The notes under the pieces: model-generated | What the model was told of the DNA's origin: nothing | Databases searched by the model: none | Seen by the model: the letters and a program-made list of their open reading frames with translations, nothing else | In this document: positions 12,946 to 23,826 of the stretch, piece by piece | How the letters are laid out: each line of letters starts with the position of its first letter | Numbering within the stretch: position 1 is the stretch's first letter | Source: Rhexocercosporidium sp. MPI-PUGE-AT-0058 | Lineage: Eukaryota > Ascomycota > Leotiomycetes > Helotiales | NCBI GenBank assembly: GCA_020746875.1 | Contig: JAGTJL010000015.1 | Coordinates: 1,612,001 to 1,676,000 of the forward strand | DNA length: 64,000 bases | Reading direction: 5' to 3' | Program-made: the position numbers and the translations under genes

Positions 12946-13941
12946 CTATCGAGTAATCCATTCTTCGAAGATTCTTTGGACCCCTTGCCAATCTCCTTCC
13001 TTTGTACCTGCTTTCTTGCGATCAACAAAGTCATCAATCCACCCGCCGCCGAAATCCACAACCCAAGCATCGAAATTCTTATCGATGACGGTATTCCCAG
13101 GATGAACATCACCCCACACAATATCGTGGGAATGTAGCTCCTTGACAATAGCTGTGACTTACTGCTTCCACTTTGCATGGTGTTCTGAGGCCATCTTGCA
13201 TTGGCGACATTGCAAGGATTCGCCGCTTGAGGGTATCAAGTCGAACAGCAGGCCGATCGTCATCTTAGCGTCTTTGGATACCACAATACTGTGAAAGTTG
13301 GCCACTCTAATATTACCCTTCAAACCGGCATTAAGGATCCGTGAATGCATATCAATTTCTCTGATAATTTGGCTCTTATCAAGTACGGGCTTGAAGAACT
13401 TGATTGTGCCATTGCCAATACTGGCCTTTCGGGGGATTTCAGACATATAGTCATAGGTTTCGGTAACCGCAGGGACGATTTGGATATCTGATGCCTTTGA
13501 GGAACAGACTTGTGGATATTGTGGGAGGTCTTGAGACGGGATCATCAGAGCGAAAGGATTGATAGTGTGCCGATCTCGAGTAGCCTTAGCGTAAAGGGAA
13601 GACCCTGAAACCATAAGCTTCAGTTGATAGGTTGGTGGATAGTAGAACGCTTCGAAAGTGAGATCCGTGGGTACATGTGTTGTACGTTCTCGAAAGTAAG
13701 AAAAGCATGGTTCCACAATCCAGCTACACAATGCCTCGTAGTCGTCGTCAGCTCCACCGTCCATATCGTCGACTTTGGCGACCAGTTGGGAGTACTCTAG
13801 CTGAAAGCAGCTTCCGAGAAGATCTTTAAGTGAGACAGTAATTTGAAACCTCGAGGCTCAACACATGACAGTTATCCATGAGCTTTCGGGATCGAATTGA
13901 CTGTCAATAACTTGATAGCTGAGACTCTTTGATGAATCCAT
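12946..13941 (-). pseudogene. fungal protein-kinase-like gene with two in-frame stops
   Basis: One uninterrupted frame runs from ATG at 13941 (MDSSKSLSYQVIDSQFDPES) to TAG at 12946-12948, about 331 codons. It is broken by TGA at 13858-13860 and TAA at 13159-13161. The N-terminal LKDLLGSCFQLEYSQLVAKV block and an IKFFKP..REIDMHSRI segment precede a kinase-type catalytic loop, HDIVWGDVHPGN. A metal-binding-loop equivalent, VVDFGGGW, follows, so the catalytic signatures survive downstream of the second stop. No GT..AG pair could splice out either stop. The TAA can arise from CAA by a CpA-to-TpA change, the classic RIP context; the TGA has other possible origins. This kinase-like family is common in plant-associated ascomycetes and its role is unknown. 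Confidence 0.8.
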
Positions 13942-15190
13942 TGGGGCAAGAGACCTCGCTAGCAGTATTGAAGGAAGTGGCGCTCAGCAAATAGAGTAGA
14001 GAGCGGAACTATGTGCCACAGATAATGATCAGCAAACAACTTCATAAAGGTAGATATTGATTCAGATTATATGCCTAAGAGGGAAGGGACCCTTGTGTGC
14101 TTTTAGACGGGCTTGAACGAGTACACTGCGCAAAGATCGACAGGCCTCTGACCAAGCTGGAAGCCCCTCAACCACCTGACAAAGTAATCACAAAATGACA
14201 TTCTGCTGGATCTGAAGCGCTGCGACAGGACCATCAAGGCCCGTATGATACTAAAACGAGCTAGCTTATGGTGCCTCTTCTACTCCGTAGGAAAATAGAA
14301 GTAAAACTTGGAATCGAAAAATGGGCCAGTGCTGCATGGAACTGATCCCGTGGCGGTAAAGATACAGTGCCGCAGCCAAATGAATACGTACGTGTGGGTC
14401 CACCAGAAATGAGTAGAGGTCGGCCTTACGTAGAAGTAGAATAACTTAAAAAAAAGTCATAGAAATGGAGATTGGGTAACATGGAAAAGTGGGCCTTACT
14501 TGGTTCAAGTGTTGGCCTATTATGTGGAGCTTGATAGGAGTAAAGCCCACAAGGTTGCACGCTCTGGCAACGTTGGGGAGAATTTAAAGAGCTCTTTCTG
14601 CTAGTAATTTGAGTAAAAAAGTCCCAATATACTATAAGCTCAGTACCTTGAATCTTGATACTCCCCCCGGGACGTTGCCTCCTTCCAGTAGTTGCCGTAT
14701 CGAATTGGGGAGGGGAAGAAACTCAAAGCGCGAGTACAGGCTGCCCCTCGCTGCCCGTATAGCTCCTCCAGCGAGCCTTGAAGATGACAGGCGAAAATCG
14801 TGTGGGTCTGAAGGCCGAGCTGCCGAAACAGATCAATCGACACTTCCAGCTGTGATTGTTGACAACAAAGGTGCAGTCGAGGTGATGCAACAAGCCTAGC
14901 TAGCCGCTCGCCTAAACGGGCCAGGCTGTCCTGATGATTGCAGTCGCATGGCTGTAACTTCGTACGAGCGAGAGTCAACCTCTTCCTCTTTCGTTCTTCC
15001 CCCGCGTGGACTCAATCACGATCAACTGTTTAGACGCTCACAGAATCCCAGAAACACACTTTCTGGACATAAATTCCATGACTTGCCATTGTCCGATTGC
15101 GCTTGAAGCCACCGACTTTCTTTCAAGCATTCGCTATCATGACTGCGGAGGTTGAGACCCAGAAATTTCCCCTGGAGGGCCGGGATTTGA
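13942..15190. other. intergenic region, nothing supported
   Basis: Spacer between the kinase-like pseudogene and the APH-type pseudogene. An open frame at 14609-14899 has no recognisable feature. The 5' end of the APH-type gene may lie in its last part but cannot be traced in a single frame. Confidence 0.4.
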
Positions 15191-16022
15191 GGTCCTCTCG
15201 CCCCAAAGCTCACGAGCAGCCCAGGTACTTGGCCTGTCCACAGGATAACGAGTTCCACCATTCTCAAGTGGGGTCGAGAAGTGCAGCTCTCGGAGGCGCG
15301 AATCATGCAATACATCTCTACACATACCAGCATTCCCGTTCCAGCCGTCATCGATGCCTGGGAAGTAGAAGATCCTACTTATGAAGATGAGCCCAATACA
15401 TGCTACATCTTGATGAACTACGTTCCGGGGCAGGTGCTGCAAGATGTCTGGGATGAACTAGACACCGAGGCTCAAAAGAAAATTCAAGCCCAAATTTATC
15501 AATACATGCGCGAGCTTTGGAATCTTCATTTCCCAGTCCCGGGCCCAATCGGCGGAGGTGTATGTCAAGGAGCTCTGTTTACTGGATACGGTGCAGGTCC
15601 TTTCCGATCTGCCGATGAGCTGGAAGCGTGGTACAACGGACGTCTGGCTGTGTGTCATGATTTTTGGACATACCAAACATACACCACCTGGAGCATTCTC
15701 TGGGATGTTCAATGAGTTGGTGATGTGCCACTTAGATGTCAACCCGCGTAATATCCTGCTTGGTGATAGAGGAAAAGTATGGCTTATTGACTGGGGCTTA
15801 GCGGGAGCTTATCCTCCCTGGTTTGAAAAGGCTACCATTTCGTGGGGTGCGTTTGGGAGTTGGCAGTTAGGCATGTTGGAATTGTTTGGGAAGTACACTT
15901 GGAAGGACGAGGTTGATTTACTTTTATCTGTCAGCTTTGCCTTGACGACTGGAGGCTACTGTCAACCATCGCAGATCCCTCCACCGGAGGACGCTACTCC
16001 ACCTACAGGCTCCCATCTATAG
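15191..16022 (+). pseudogene. aminoglycoside-phosphotransferase-like kinase with a frameshift
   Basis: The N-terminal part contains ILKWGREVQLSEARIMQYIS and TSIPVPAVIDAW, followed by NTCYILMNYVPGQVL, the layout of the fungal APH/choline-kinase-like family. The catalytic loop is MCHLDVNPRNILL (HxDxxxxN) and the metal-binding Asp sits in VWLIDWGLAGAYPPWFE. The two halves are in different frames. The switch is at a T run (15661-15665), where one fewer T would read straight through CHDFGHTKHTPPG. There is no in-frame ATG for a full-length start: the frame opens after a TGA at 15188-15190, so the 5' end is also damaged or lies in an unseen exon. The stop is at 16020-16022. Substrate is unknown for this family. 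One miscalled T could account for the frameshift. Confidence 0.75.
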
Positions 16023-17587
16023 TCCTAAACCCTTCACAAACGTGATCACAAGTTCAAATTTCTATGTGAATTTATCTCAATAGCACAAAGGGATGTTACC
16101 ATGTGAAGCAAATGTGGATGTAGAAAACAAAAAACAACTAAATGACAATTTACACTACGCGGAATATGTTGGACTCTAACACCGCAGATCTGACCCTTAG
16201 TGCTGCCGTTCATTTTGAGTGTCTCATCCTCTGCGATCATCATGTCCACTCTGCCCCGAAAAGCGTGACCTTAGCTTCGGTGCATAAGCCATTACTTTTC
16301 CAGCTCTAGGCTGCATCCGTTGTGCTTGCGAACTTGGCTGGCTTGAAAGCATATGGACTTCAAACGTAGGATTGACTGTAAACAGATTCTGAGACTGGGG
16401 CTGGGAAATCCCATCTGAGAGCTACCACATTCGTATTTGTCCTGTCCACTTTGTCCTAGCTGCGGTAGCCTGGGGTTTGGTGCATAAATTGGCTCGCAGT
16501 CGACCCTAGCTGGTATTTGCTGGCTTTCTTAATGTTTGTGCGTATGCGCTCCTAGTGTAGGATTATTCGTGGAGACATGTGAACAGTGAAGTTGGCCCAT
16601 TCCTATTTGTGTGTTTCCTTGCATTCGCATTCTATCTTCTCGCCACCCTCTCCCCTGCTGATCTGGCACACCCATATTAAAAGAAAGTGGCGAGCCCAGA
16701 TAACCTCTATTAAACCCTCTAGATGCTGACGAAGAATGCCGTCCTTTTGATCTTTGCTGTTGAGTGCACTTACTCGTCTACACTCTTACCTTTACCACTT
16801 GCTCCATCACCTCTCTCTCCGAGCCCCTGGAGCTCTCCTCAGTATTCCTCTTCTTAGACTCACATTCGTCCCCGGATCGCTTCTCTTCCTCCTAAACCTC
16901 CCTCTGGTAACTCTCTGGATCTCTTTGGGGTTTGTTCGCTTCTTATGTCCCTTTCTTTCCTGCTTCCCTGCCTCTTCTATACAATTTAGGGTAATATAGT
17001 ACTTTTTGGTTTCCTTTCCGATTATTGTATTTGTAATAGAACTTAGTATTATGTTCGCTGAGCGGGTGTTCTTGACGTCCTTGGAGCCTGTGCTGAATAT
17101 CGGGAGTGTTGGAGGAGAGTGCTTGCATATCCTGGCACAAACATTCTTTTTGGCGTGTTGTGTGCATCTTGGGTGATACGGCCGCTTCCAATCACACATT
17201 TTGAGCTTTCGGTTTGGTGACTACGACTTGAGGTTGGAATTTCGTGCTTTATGTATTGCAGTATTGGAATGCTGGAGTGACGACCTCGTCGCGATCGTCT
17301 TGATTCTAAAAAGAAATGCTCGAGCGAGTTATCAACTTGAAATTTGAAAAGGATCAAACTTAATATTTCACTCTGAAAATATTGCGTCGTGTAAATGGAA
17401 GCGATTTATGAAAGACAAACGTTTATTTTCATCTTATAGCCATACAACATAGCTTGTGATTTACCCCCAATACTATTTTCTGATAGTGCGTTGATTCACG
17501 GACACTTTCGAACGAAACACGATTTCCAACTGTAATCTTCAAACAATCCTCAAACCAAGAACACTCAACGAGATTATCGTGCCCGAC
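16023..17587. other. intergenic region, nothing supported
   Basis: No recognisable gene. A pyrimidine-rich stretch at 16630-16950 produces a hydrophobic-looking short frame that I regard as compositional. The 17340-17560 segment is AT-richer and borders the 3' end of the FMN-oxidase pseudogene. Confidence 0.45.
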
Positions 17588-18951
17588 TTACAACCTACTA
17601 TTCTCAGCAATCATTGCCGCCGAGTTCGGCAAGCTATCAATACTCTCCCTCTTAATCTGGTCCACATTCTGATATCCCGCCACATTCATCAGGATATCAA
17701 AATCTGCAAGCAAACTTTTCATGACATGGCGAACGCCCAGCTCGCCCTTGATGCTCAGACCCCAGACCCAGAGACGCCCGACGAAGACAAATTTCGCGCC
17801 GAGAGCGAGCGCTTTAAATACGTCCGAGGCGGAGCGAACCCCCGAGTCGAACATGATGTATGTCTTATCGCCGACGGCTGCTACAATCATTAGAAAATTA
17901 TGTTCATGCGAGAGAATCCACATTCAGGACATGATGTACTTACCAGCGACAATCCTCTCCAAAGCATCCAAGCTCGCAATTGCCCCGTCAGCCTGTCTCC
18001 CAGCATGATTGCTAACCACAATCCCATCAACACCTAACTCAAACCCCTTCTTCGCATCCTCAACACTCTGAATACCCTTCAGACAAAACGGCTTTCCTCC
18101 ACTTCTCCATCAGCCACGGCATCTTCTCCCAGCCCCACGCCCGACCATACCACACATTATCGATCCACATCGCACCTGCCTCGTTAGGTTGCTTGACAGG
18201 ATCAATCCCCGCCTCCTTCAACCGCTTCTGGAAGACTGGATCCGATAGCCTTAGATCGGCACCAGTGCGGTGGTAGAAAGCGTAATTCAACTCCGCGGCA
18301 TCGTGGTGTCGCCAGGCGAGCTGGCATGTATCGAGCGTGAGAATACATGCTGTGAAGCCACTCTCGTGAGCCCTCTTCAGGAGTAAGTTCACCATCATGT
18401 GGCATGTACGGTTGGAAGAATCTTGGTCCGTTGCTAATAGCCTTGCCGACATCTTCTATGGGAGTCGAGCCTGCGGTCGACAGACAGTACGGTAAGTTTA
18501 GCTCCGCGGCGACTATGGTAGCGGGAAGCTCGCCTAGAGGATGGTAGATCTTGTTGATACCGATGGGTGCGAAACCAATTGGAGCGCTCACTTTATGCCC
18601 GAAGATACTGGTTGCTGTGTCGTGCTTGTTTGTGTTGACCAACATGCGGGGAATTATTCGATGTCTATAAAATGCCTGTCGGTTGGCGAGGTGGGTGTAG
18701 GACTGTCCTGCATTGGATGAGGCGTAGTATTTATATTTGTTAGTTATAATTTTCGGGATTTCAAAGATAGTAGATGTAACATACCATCCTCCGATCGTCA
18801 AACTCCTCTTCGCTAAGTCTTCTAAGTCTCCGGGCTCAGTGCTGAAAGGAGGAACTTCTCCCTCGTTGTCTTTCTAGAATAGCTCTCGTTGGTAGAGACC
18901 CCATTGTGGAGTCTCTCTGCTTTGGATATTAGGATTGTTGGGGTCAGACAT
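17588..18951 (-). pseudogene. FMN-dependent alpha-hydroxyacid oxidase / lactate 2-monooxygenase-like, broken
   Basis: Starts at ATG 18951 (MSDPNNPNIQSRETPQWG). Family blocks follow in order: YYASSNAGQSYTHLANRQAF, SAPIGFAPIGINKIYHPLGE, LSTAGSTPIEDVGKAI, the active-site region IVVSNHAGRQADGAIASLDA (His and Arg of the FMN-enzyme motif), and FDSGVRSASDVFKALALGAK with FVFVGR. A 63-bp intron (17881-17943, GTAAGT..TAG) is well supported. Lesions: TAG at 18874-18876 (codon 26), a frame change near 18380 and a second near 18085 (about 2 nt lost). An upstream intron with GTATGT donor and ACTAAC branch site, just before YYASSN, seems to lack an AG acceptor. The intact enzyme would oxidise L-lactate or a related 2-hydroxy acid using FMN. 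As it stands it cannot make a full-length product. Confidence 0.85.
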
Positions 18952-19915
18952 AGTGGCAGGTCACGATATCGATGGAATTCGTAAATCAATAATAACTTGA
19001 GGACTTAGAGAATAAGAAATGTATGCTTGAAGCGAAGCCAACGCACTGAAAGAGAATAAAGCTTGAATATTTGGAAGATAATCATGCTGCTATATACCGT
19101 CCGCGAGGATTATGGTCTTCATACTTAGTCTATGGTATTTGAGTTATGAGATCATCATCGGAGCAGATGTCGGGTTGAATAAATCGGAAGCCTTCCCGAA
19201 GAATGAAGACCCGTGATAATCACCTGCTCTAACCTTTTGGCTTTTGACAATGCAGAAACTCTAGTTCTTCCTAACACCCAAGGAACTTTCGGCAAACACA
19301 AACGGTCAATTCTCGACCCTTGGGAAAGAAGGAAGCTGGACAAAGAAAGTGCGTCTGTTGTACTGGTTTTGAACCGCATTATCCTCTGCCTTGTCTCCAC
19401 TTTATAGATCCTCAAATCTGACATACACATGCTCTCTAAACCAAAAAATGATGGATCACGAGGCTGTAGAGGTGGACGGAGGAGGAAACAGCTACCGAAC
19501 CTGCTAGCAGCACATAATAGTCGAGATCTACAACGGGTACTTAGTCTTGCGCTTCTCAATGATCTAGATGTTTCCGAACATCAATTCTCATATTCGATGA
19601 AGGCTATGGTCCTTGCCAGTACTCCAGGGCACTCGTTGGTCTTCCTGCTAGGGCCTTAGACTACCTCCTAACAATCGGTTGCCAGGCAGAAATTTTGTGC
19701 GGAGACAAAATTGCCGTTTGCAATGCATGCAATGCAGTGGAAGGCATTGGCAGGATGCTGAACTGGAGCAAACATGAAAACGGATACTGGAGGACGCGCA
19801 AATCCACCGTGGAAGAAGCTGATGAGCTGAACGAATCCCGGACAAGGCACGGTATGCCCTCCCAAGTCCTGCTGGTCGAGTCTTTTCGCAAAAGTCGAAA
19901 CAGACAGACAACCCT
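18952..19915. other. intergenic region, nothing supported
   Basis: Several medium frames overlap on both strands (19155-19660) without a domain, splice logic or matching family. I cannot tell a decayed gene from non-coding DNA here. Confidence 0.4.
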
Positions 19916-20444
19916 TCATGCCTTCTCTTCACTTGCCTTCGCCAGCCTCTTCCTCTCCCTAGCTTTCCTAATAGACTCCCTCATATGTTCCTCGACAACC
20001 AACGGCTCTAAAGGTTCATATTGAGTTCCCTCTGGCGCAACATTGTCGAAAAGCCTCTTCATAACATCTTCCGAGGTCTTGTCCCTCCCTCCCATATCCG
20101 TAAGGTACTTCTCCCTAACTGCTTCCGATACCGAAAACCAGATGATGGCTTTTCGACGTCGCTCCATCTTGCTTATGATTTCGTCGTCGATTGATGTCCA
20201 TTCCTCCTCGTCCTCGCCTTTGCCTTCCCCGTCCCGGTATACTTTCATGTCGGCGTTCCAGAGGCGCCAGTTGCTGTCATGGTCCGTGAGCCCTCCGCGG
20301 AGTGTGCATGTGTAGCAGGCCATTGGCCCGATCTGGCATGGTGTTAATATACTTTTCGTGAGTTGAGAGATTGGGAGAACATGGACCTACTGTACCAAGA
20401 TACGTGTCTCCCACCACCGATGAAGAATTGGCACTGGGCGCCAT
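19916..20444 (-). CDS. hypothetical protein, two exons
   Basis: Exon 1 is 20444-20391 (18 codons, MAPSANSSSVVGDTYLGT). A 58-bp intron (20333-20390) has a GTAGGT donor and a CCAG acceptor. Exon 2 is 20332-19916 and enters in frame as IGPMACYTCTLRGG. The product is about 156 aa, charged and probably soluble. A WRLWNADMKVYRDGEGK segment is followed by an acidic stretch, a predicted helical KMERRRKAIIWFSVSEAVREK region and a basic C-terminus (REKYLTDM .. IRKARERKRLAKASEEKA). I do not recognise the family. A faint resemblance to Copia gag N-termini is not convincing. Its intact frame beside several broken genes argues for a functional or recently functional gene. Confidence 0.6.
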
Positions 20445-20590
20445 CCTGAGACCTCTATGCTGTTATTTTTAACTGATTAGAACTGAAAATGTGTAGAATT
20501 TGTTTGACAGCAGGATCCGGAAAGTATTGCAGATGCTTTTCTAATGTTGATAGCACAAAAGCGGTGTACACCGGCAGTGCTCTGGATCTG

Positions 20591-20841
20591 TAACGTAGGT
20601 GGTAAGCCAGCGGTTCCCGTAAACGAGCGGTTCCGTGCCCCAATTACCCAATCAGAACGCTCAACTTGCGAAAATACTCCACGAAAACATTAATAACTCA
20701 ACGAATTTTTCTTATAGAACTCTAAGAACAAAACAAAAGTTGCTGTTATTTCTTATATCTATCATTAAAGCTAGATCACCTGCCTTAAATCGCAAACGGA
20801 ACCGCTCGTTTACGGGAACCGCTGGCTTACCACCTACGTTA
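20591..20841. mobile_element. MITE with perfect 45-bp terminal inverted repeats
   Basis: The left end 20591-20635 begins TAACGTAGGTGGTAAGCCAG. The right end 20797-20841 is its exact reverse complement over 45 bp. The interior is about 160 bp, AT-leaning and non-coding. Both outer ends carry TA, consistent with a TA target duplication of the Tc1/mariner type; the inverted repeats would then be 43 bp. There is no sign of RIP, so this copy is young, too short for RIP, or protected. No transposase with these ends is in the window. Confidence 0.85.
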
Positions 20842-21540
20842 TTGAATTGAGACTGATTAGGTAAGCGGCACCTTAATCCTGTCCATCTTCGTGGACTCCT
20901 CAAACTTGCGGGAGCGCGGTGCCAAGGAGTTTCACAGCATGTTCTACATTCCAGAGTAGCAGCACCCAGGCTTACGGAGTATGTTGACGAACGGGATACG
21001 CATTGTGTGGCTGGAGCTGAATGTTCAGGAAGCCATCTGATGGCGCTTGGCAAGCGCCACGTTACACGATGTACTGATCCCGTGGACTGCACGCAAAACC
21101 CCTCTGAAGATGGAAATGTGCCTTGCGCTGTCAGCTCACTAAGAGGACGCGCCTAGAAATGGTGGCATTTAGCTGAAATTAGGCTGTACGACCTCTTAGA
21201 TTGGCCACCTCCCAACGGAAATATCCGAAACAACCACCTGCTGACTCGACATATCGGTCAGGTGATACTCCTCCTTTCCGTCTTGGTTCGTCCCGCTGAC
21301 AATTATCACACCGGACAGCACCAATCCCTTGGCAACCCCGCAAGTCATTATCGAGACATTGACCAAGAATCCGACGGCGGCGCGTTTTCTTTTTTGTGTG
21401 ATTTCCAGGGTTGCCCGTCCTGTGCTTTAGGGGCCACATTAGGTCCTAATGCGGTAGTGCCGAAAAGGGTGCCGAAATTAGCTCCTTAATACTGACGCAT
21501 CTATTTCGCTAGCGCTTAACAAACACCAGCGTTGGGAGTA
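20842..21540. other. intergenic region, nothing supported
   Basis: Normal-composition DNA between the MITE and the AT-rich block, with short conflicting frames only. The change to AT-rich sequence is abrupt, near 21540-21600. Confidence 0.45.
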
Positions 21541-22747
21541 AAGCAAAATTCGGCTGCCCGACGCCGGCGCATCTCTAAAGTTAGCCTAATAACGATATTC
21601 TAATTATTTTAGTTATATTATTAATACTAAAAATATCCTACGGAGCTAAATAAAGTTCTGACTTTTTCGGTCTAAATAATATTCGGCCGAATCATTAATA
21701 CTAAAACGATATTCCTACTTTTTTAATTAAATTATTAATATTAAAAATATCCTTACGTTACGGTATCCTAATAAAACGAATCTTTTAAGAGAATAGATAT
21801 TCTATAAGGACGCTCCCACGAGAGGATAAGTGCAAGGAGGAATCTTCTGGGATAGCAGTCCTAAGAAAAGCTTCCCTTAAGAAAACTCCTAGCAAAAGCA
21901 TCAGCAAAAAATTTCGCAGATGCCCAGAATCGAATCCGCTATTTTCGCTATTTTCGTTAAAAGGCCGCCTTTAACGCTTAAAGCCGCCTTTTTAAATTTT
22001 AATCGGTCGCTAATATTAAAAGCGCCAGTTATTTTAATAAACGCTAAGCTTAATTAAGTAATTTTTTTTATAAATATAATTTAAACGCTAAAATATTATA
22101 ATTTTTAAAAAAATATTTTAGCGTTTTTTACTAACCGAATCCGGTTAGATTAGCGTTAATTTTAAGTTTCGCTTATATTTCGTCGGGCACGTCCTAAAAA
22201 CTAGTCTCGCTAAAGCTCTTACGCTATAAATATTCACGCTAAAAAATTGTAATAAGAAAATCGTTCGTTTCGGGTAAATTATATGCGCACGCTAGCCGGC
22301 CCTAGCCCTAATCGGGCGTTATACGAGCTATATTTTTAATTATTATTATATTATTAATATTATTAGTATTATTAGTATTAATATATTATTAATATTACTA
22401 ATACTTTTATAAACCTTATTAATATATTAAATAAAATAAAATAATAAAGCCCCACTTTTAAAAGTGGGGTTATAATACGCTAGTCTATTTCGGCGCTTTC
22501 GGCGCTTTTTACGCCTTCGGCGCGCTTTTAATTTATTATAGTGAGAAACTGTCCCTAAAATTTTCGATATGCAACTTTGGCTCCAAAAGCGCCAGAATGG
22601 CGCCTTTGGCGCAGTTGGCGGACGTCCGCTTCTCGATTTTTTTGCAGATGAGGCTCTTATATCAATAGGACGGCGAGGAGAATTCTCCGAGGATATTATA
22701 ACTCCTAGGTTAATATCGCGACTAAGACATATCTCTTATGAAAGCAG
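21541..22747. repeat. AT-rich, RIP-like DNA hosting the Gypsy insertion
   Basis: AT content rises sharply and TA-rich runs dominate (22320-22440). It contains a perfect 20-bp palindrome at 22450-22469 (CCCCACTTTTAAAAGTGGGG), then GGCGC-rich clusters at about 22490-22640. The sequence resumes at 29503 on the far side of the Gypsy element, so it is an older repeat split by that insertion. A short frame at 22569 runs into the LTR and is not credible as a gene. The host element's identity is unknown. Confidence 0.6.
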
Positions 22748-22752
22748 GGCTT

Positions 22753-23217
22753 TGTTACGGTCCGTGTATTTACTCGGTATAAATACGGTAGGTTATATTA
22801 ATCTTAATAATCGAGAAGTAAGTGTATTACGTACAAGGGAATAAATAATAATTAATATAATAAAAATACTATTTTCAGTTAAGCACGAAGCTCTTATCTA
22901 ATAGCAGACGTGCTAGTCTTATATAAAACCTTCGTTTCTTATAGATCTCGAGGATCCTAAGGTCCTCGAGTTCCTTAGATCACTAAATCCTAAAGATCTT
23001 AAGATCTGTCACGTGATATATAATCGCGAAAACCCGCGATTATAATACTACTTTTAAAATTATATTATAAATGAAATACTTTAAGTATAAGTAAATCTTA
23101 AGATTCCGTTAACTCTCAAAAGCCGCGCTCCCAGGAATTATTCGGTTCTTAAAGCTACGGTAGCTCCTAAAACATTTCCTCTTAAGGGCTAGTAATCGCC
23201 CAAGAGTATCCGTAATA
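22753..23217 (-). repeat. 3' LTR of the Gypsy element
   Basis: A 465-bp copy beginning TGTTACGG and ending CGTAATA; the other LTR ends CGTAACA, so one transition changed the terminal CA. It aligns end to end with 29033-29497, and the differences I could see are mainly C/T and G/A transitions. Contains the CACGTGATAT and GATCTCGAGGATC.TAAGG blocks shared with its partner. Confidence 0.92.
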
Positions 23218-23307
23218 TTATCCTTTTCTTAACTTAGCGTAGTCCCTACGCTTAAGTATACTAAAGGAAATATTAACGATTGCTTACGGCCGTTTTTTTC
23301 TTCTATT

Positions 23308-23826
23308 ATGCCCTCCGAGCTAAACAAGAAAATCCGCGAACGTCTGGCCTTTTCCCGAAGAATCGAATCCTCCGGAATTAAAACGATAACCTGTTCTTTA
23401 TATAAGAAGACTAAGAAGAAATACGTCGTATTAAATAACGCCGGTTCGACTCGCTGCGCCGAATGCGCTCGTTTAAGAAAGAAATATAATATTAAAATAC
23501 CTACGATTTATAATTAAAAAGTATTAAAAGCGGCGGAGAATAAGATCGAAGAGCAAAAGCGGCAGACTCGGCAGGTTATAGCCGAGGCCGCAGGCCGCTT
23601 AAACCGCTTTACGCAATAGCGCAAGTTCTTAAAGAAATAAAAGGCAGAAATGCTTCGTCGTAATCTAAAGAATATAAATAAGTTAAAAAAAGCGGAAGCG
23701 CGGGAAGTAATAAAAAGGGAAAAGCAAGCTTCTGCCGCTCGACCGCTTATCCCGCTTTCTGCTAGCGACTCCTCCGACTTCTTTATCGTAAATAAGCCGT
23801 TGCCCGACTTCGGAGAATCCTTTTAA
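23308..23826 (+). pseudogene. opposite-strand accessory ORF inside the Gypsy element
   Basis: A single plus-strand frame starts at MPSELNKKIRERLAF (23308) and continues through three in-frame stops (the first at 23515-23517) to TAA at 23824-23826, about 170 codons. It lies between the integrase end and the 3' LTR, antisense to gag-pol. Visible features: a Cys-bearing N-terminal region (ITCSLYKKTKKKYVV .. STRCAECARLRKKYNI), in which some Tyr may be former Cys; a Lys/Arg/Glu-rich, coiled-coil-like centre with AEMLRRNLKNINKLKKAE; and an acidic C-terminus. The same architecture recurs at 53174-53686, so it is a real coding family rather than a chance frame. Function is unknown; the Cys pattern could bind metal. 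Confidence 0.75.

Noticed and set aside
13156..13168. GTAAGT..CAG around the kinase TAA as an intron
   Set aside because: The sites are about 10 nt apart, far too short to splice.
16754..16999. Leu-rich 81-codon frame that looks like a membrane protein
   Set aside because: CT-rich DNA translates to Leu/Ser/Pro in this frame; no start context or partner exon.
19695..20024. 109-codon plus-strand frame with Cys residues
   Set aside because: Overlaps the 3' end of the better-supported two-exon minus-strand gene and has no recognisable family.
22569..22844. 91-codon frame crossing into the Gypsy LTR
   Set aside because: It runs through the element boundary and GGCGCC-rich sequence; not a host gene, and no known element ORF recognised.
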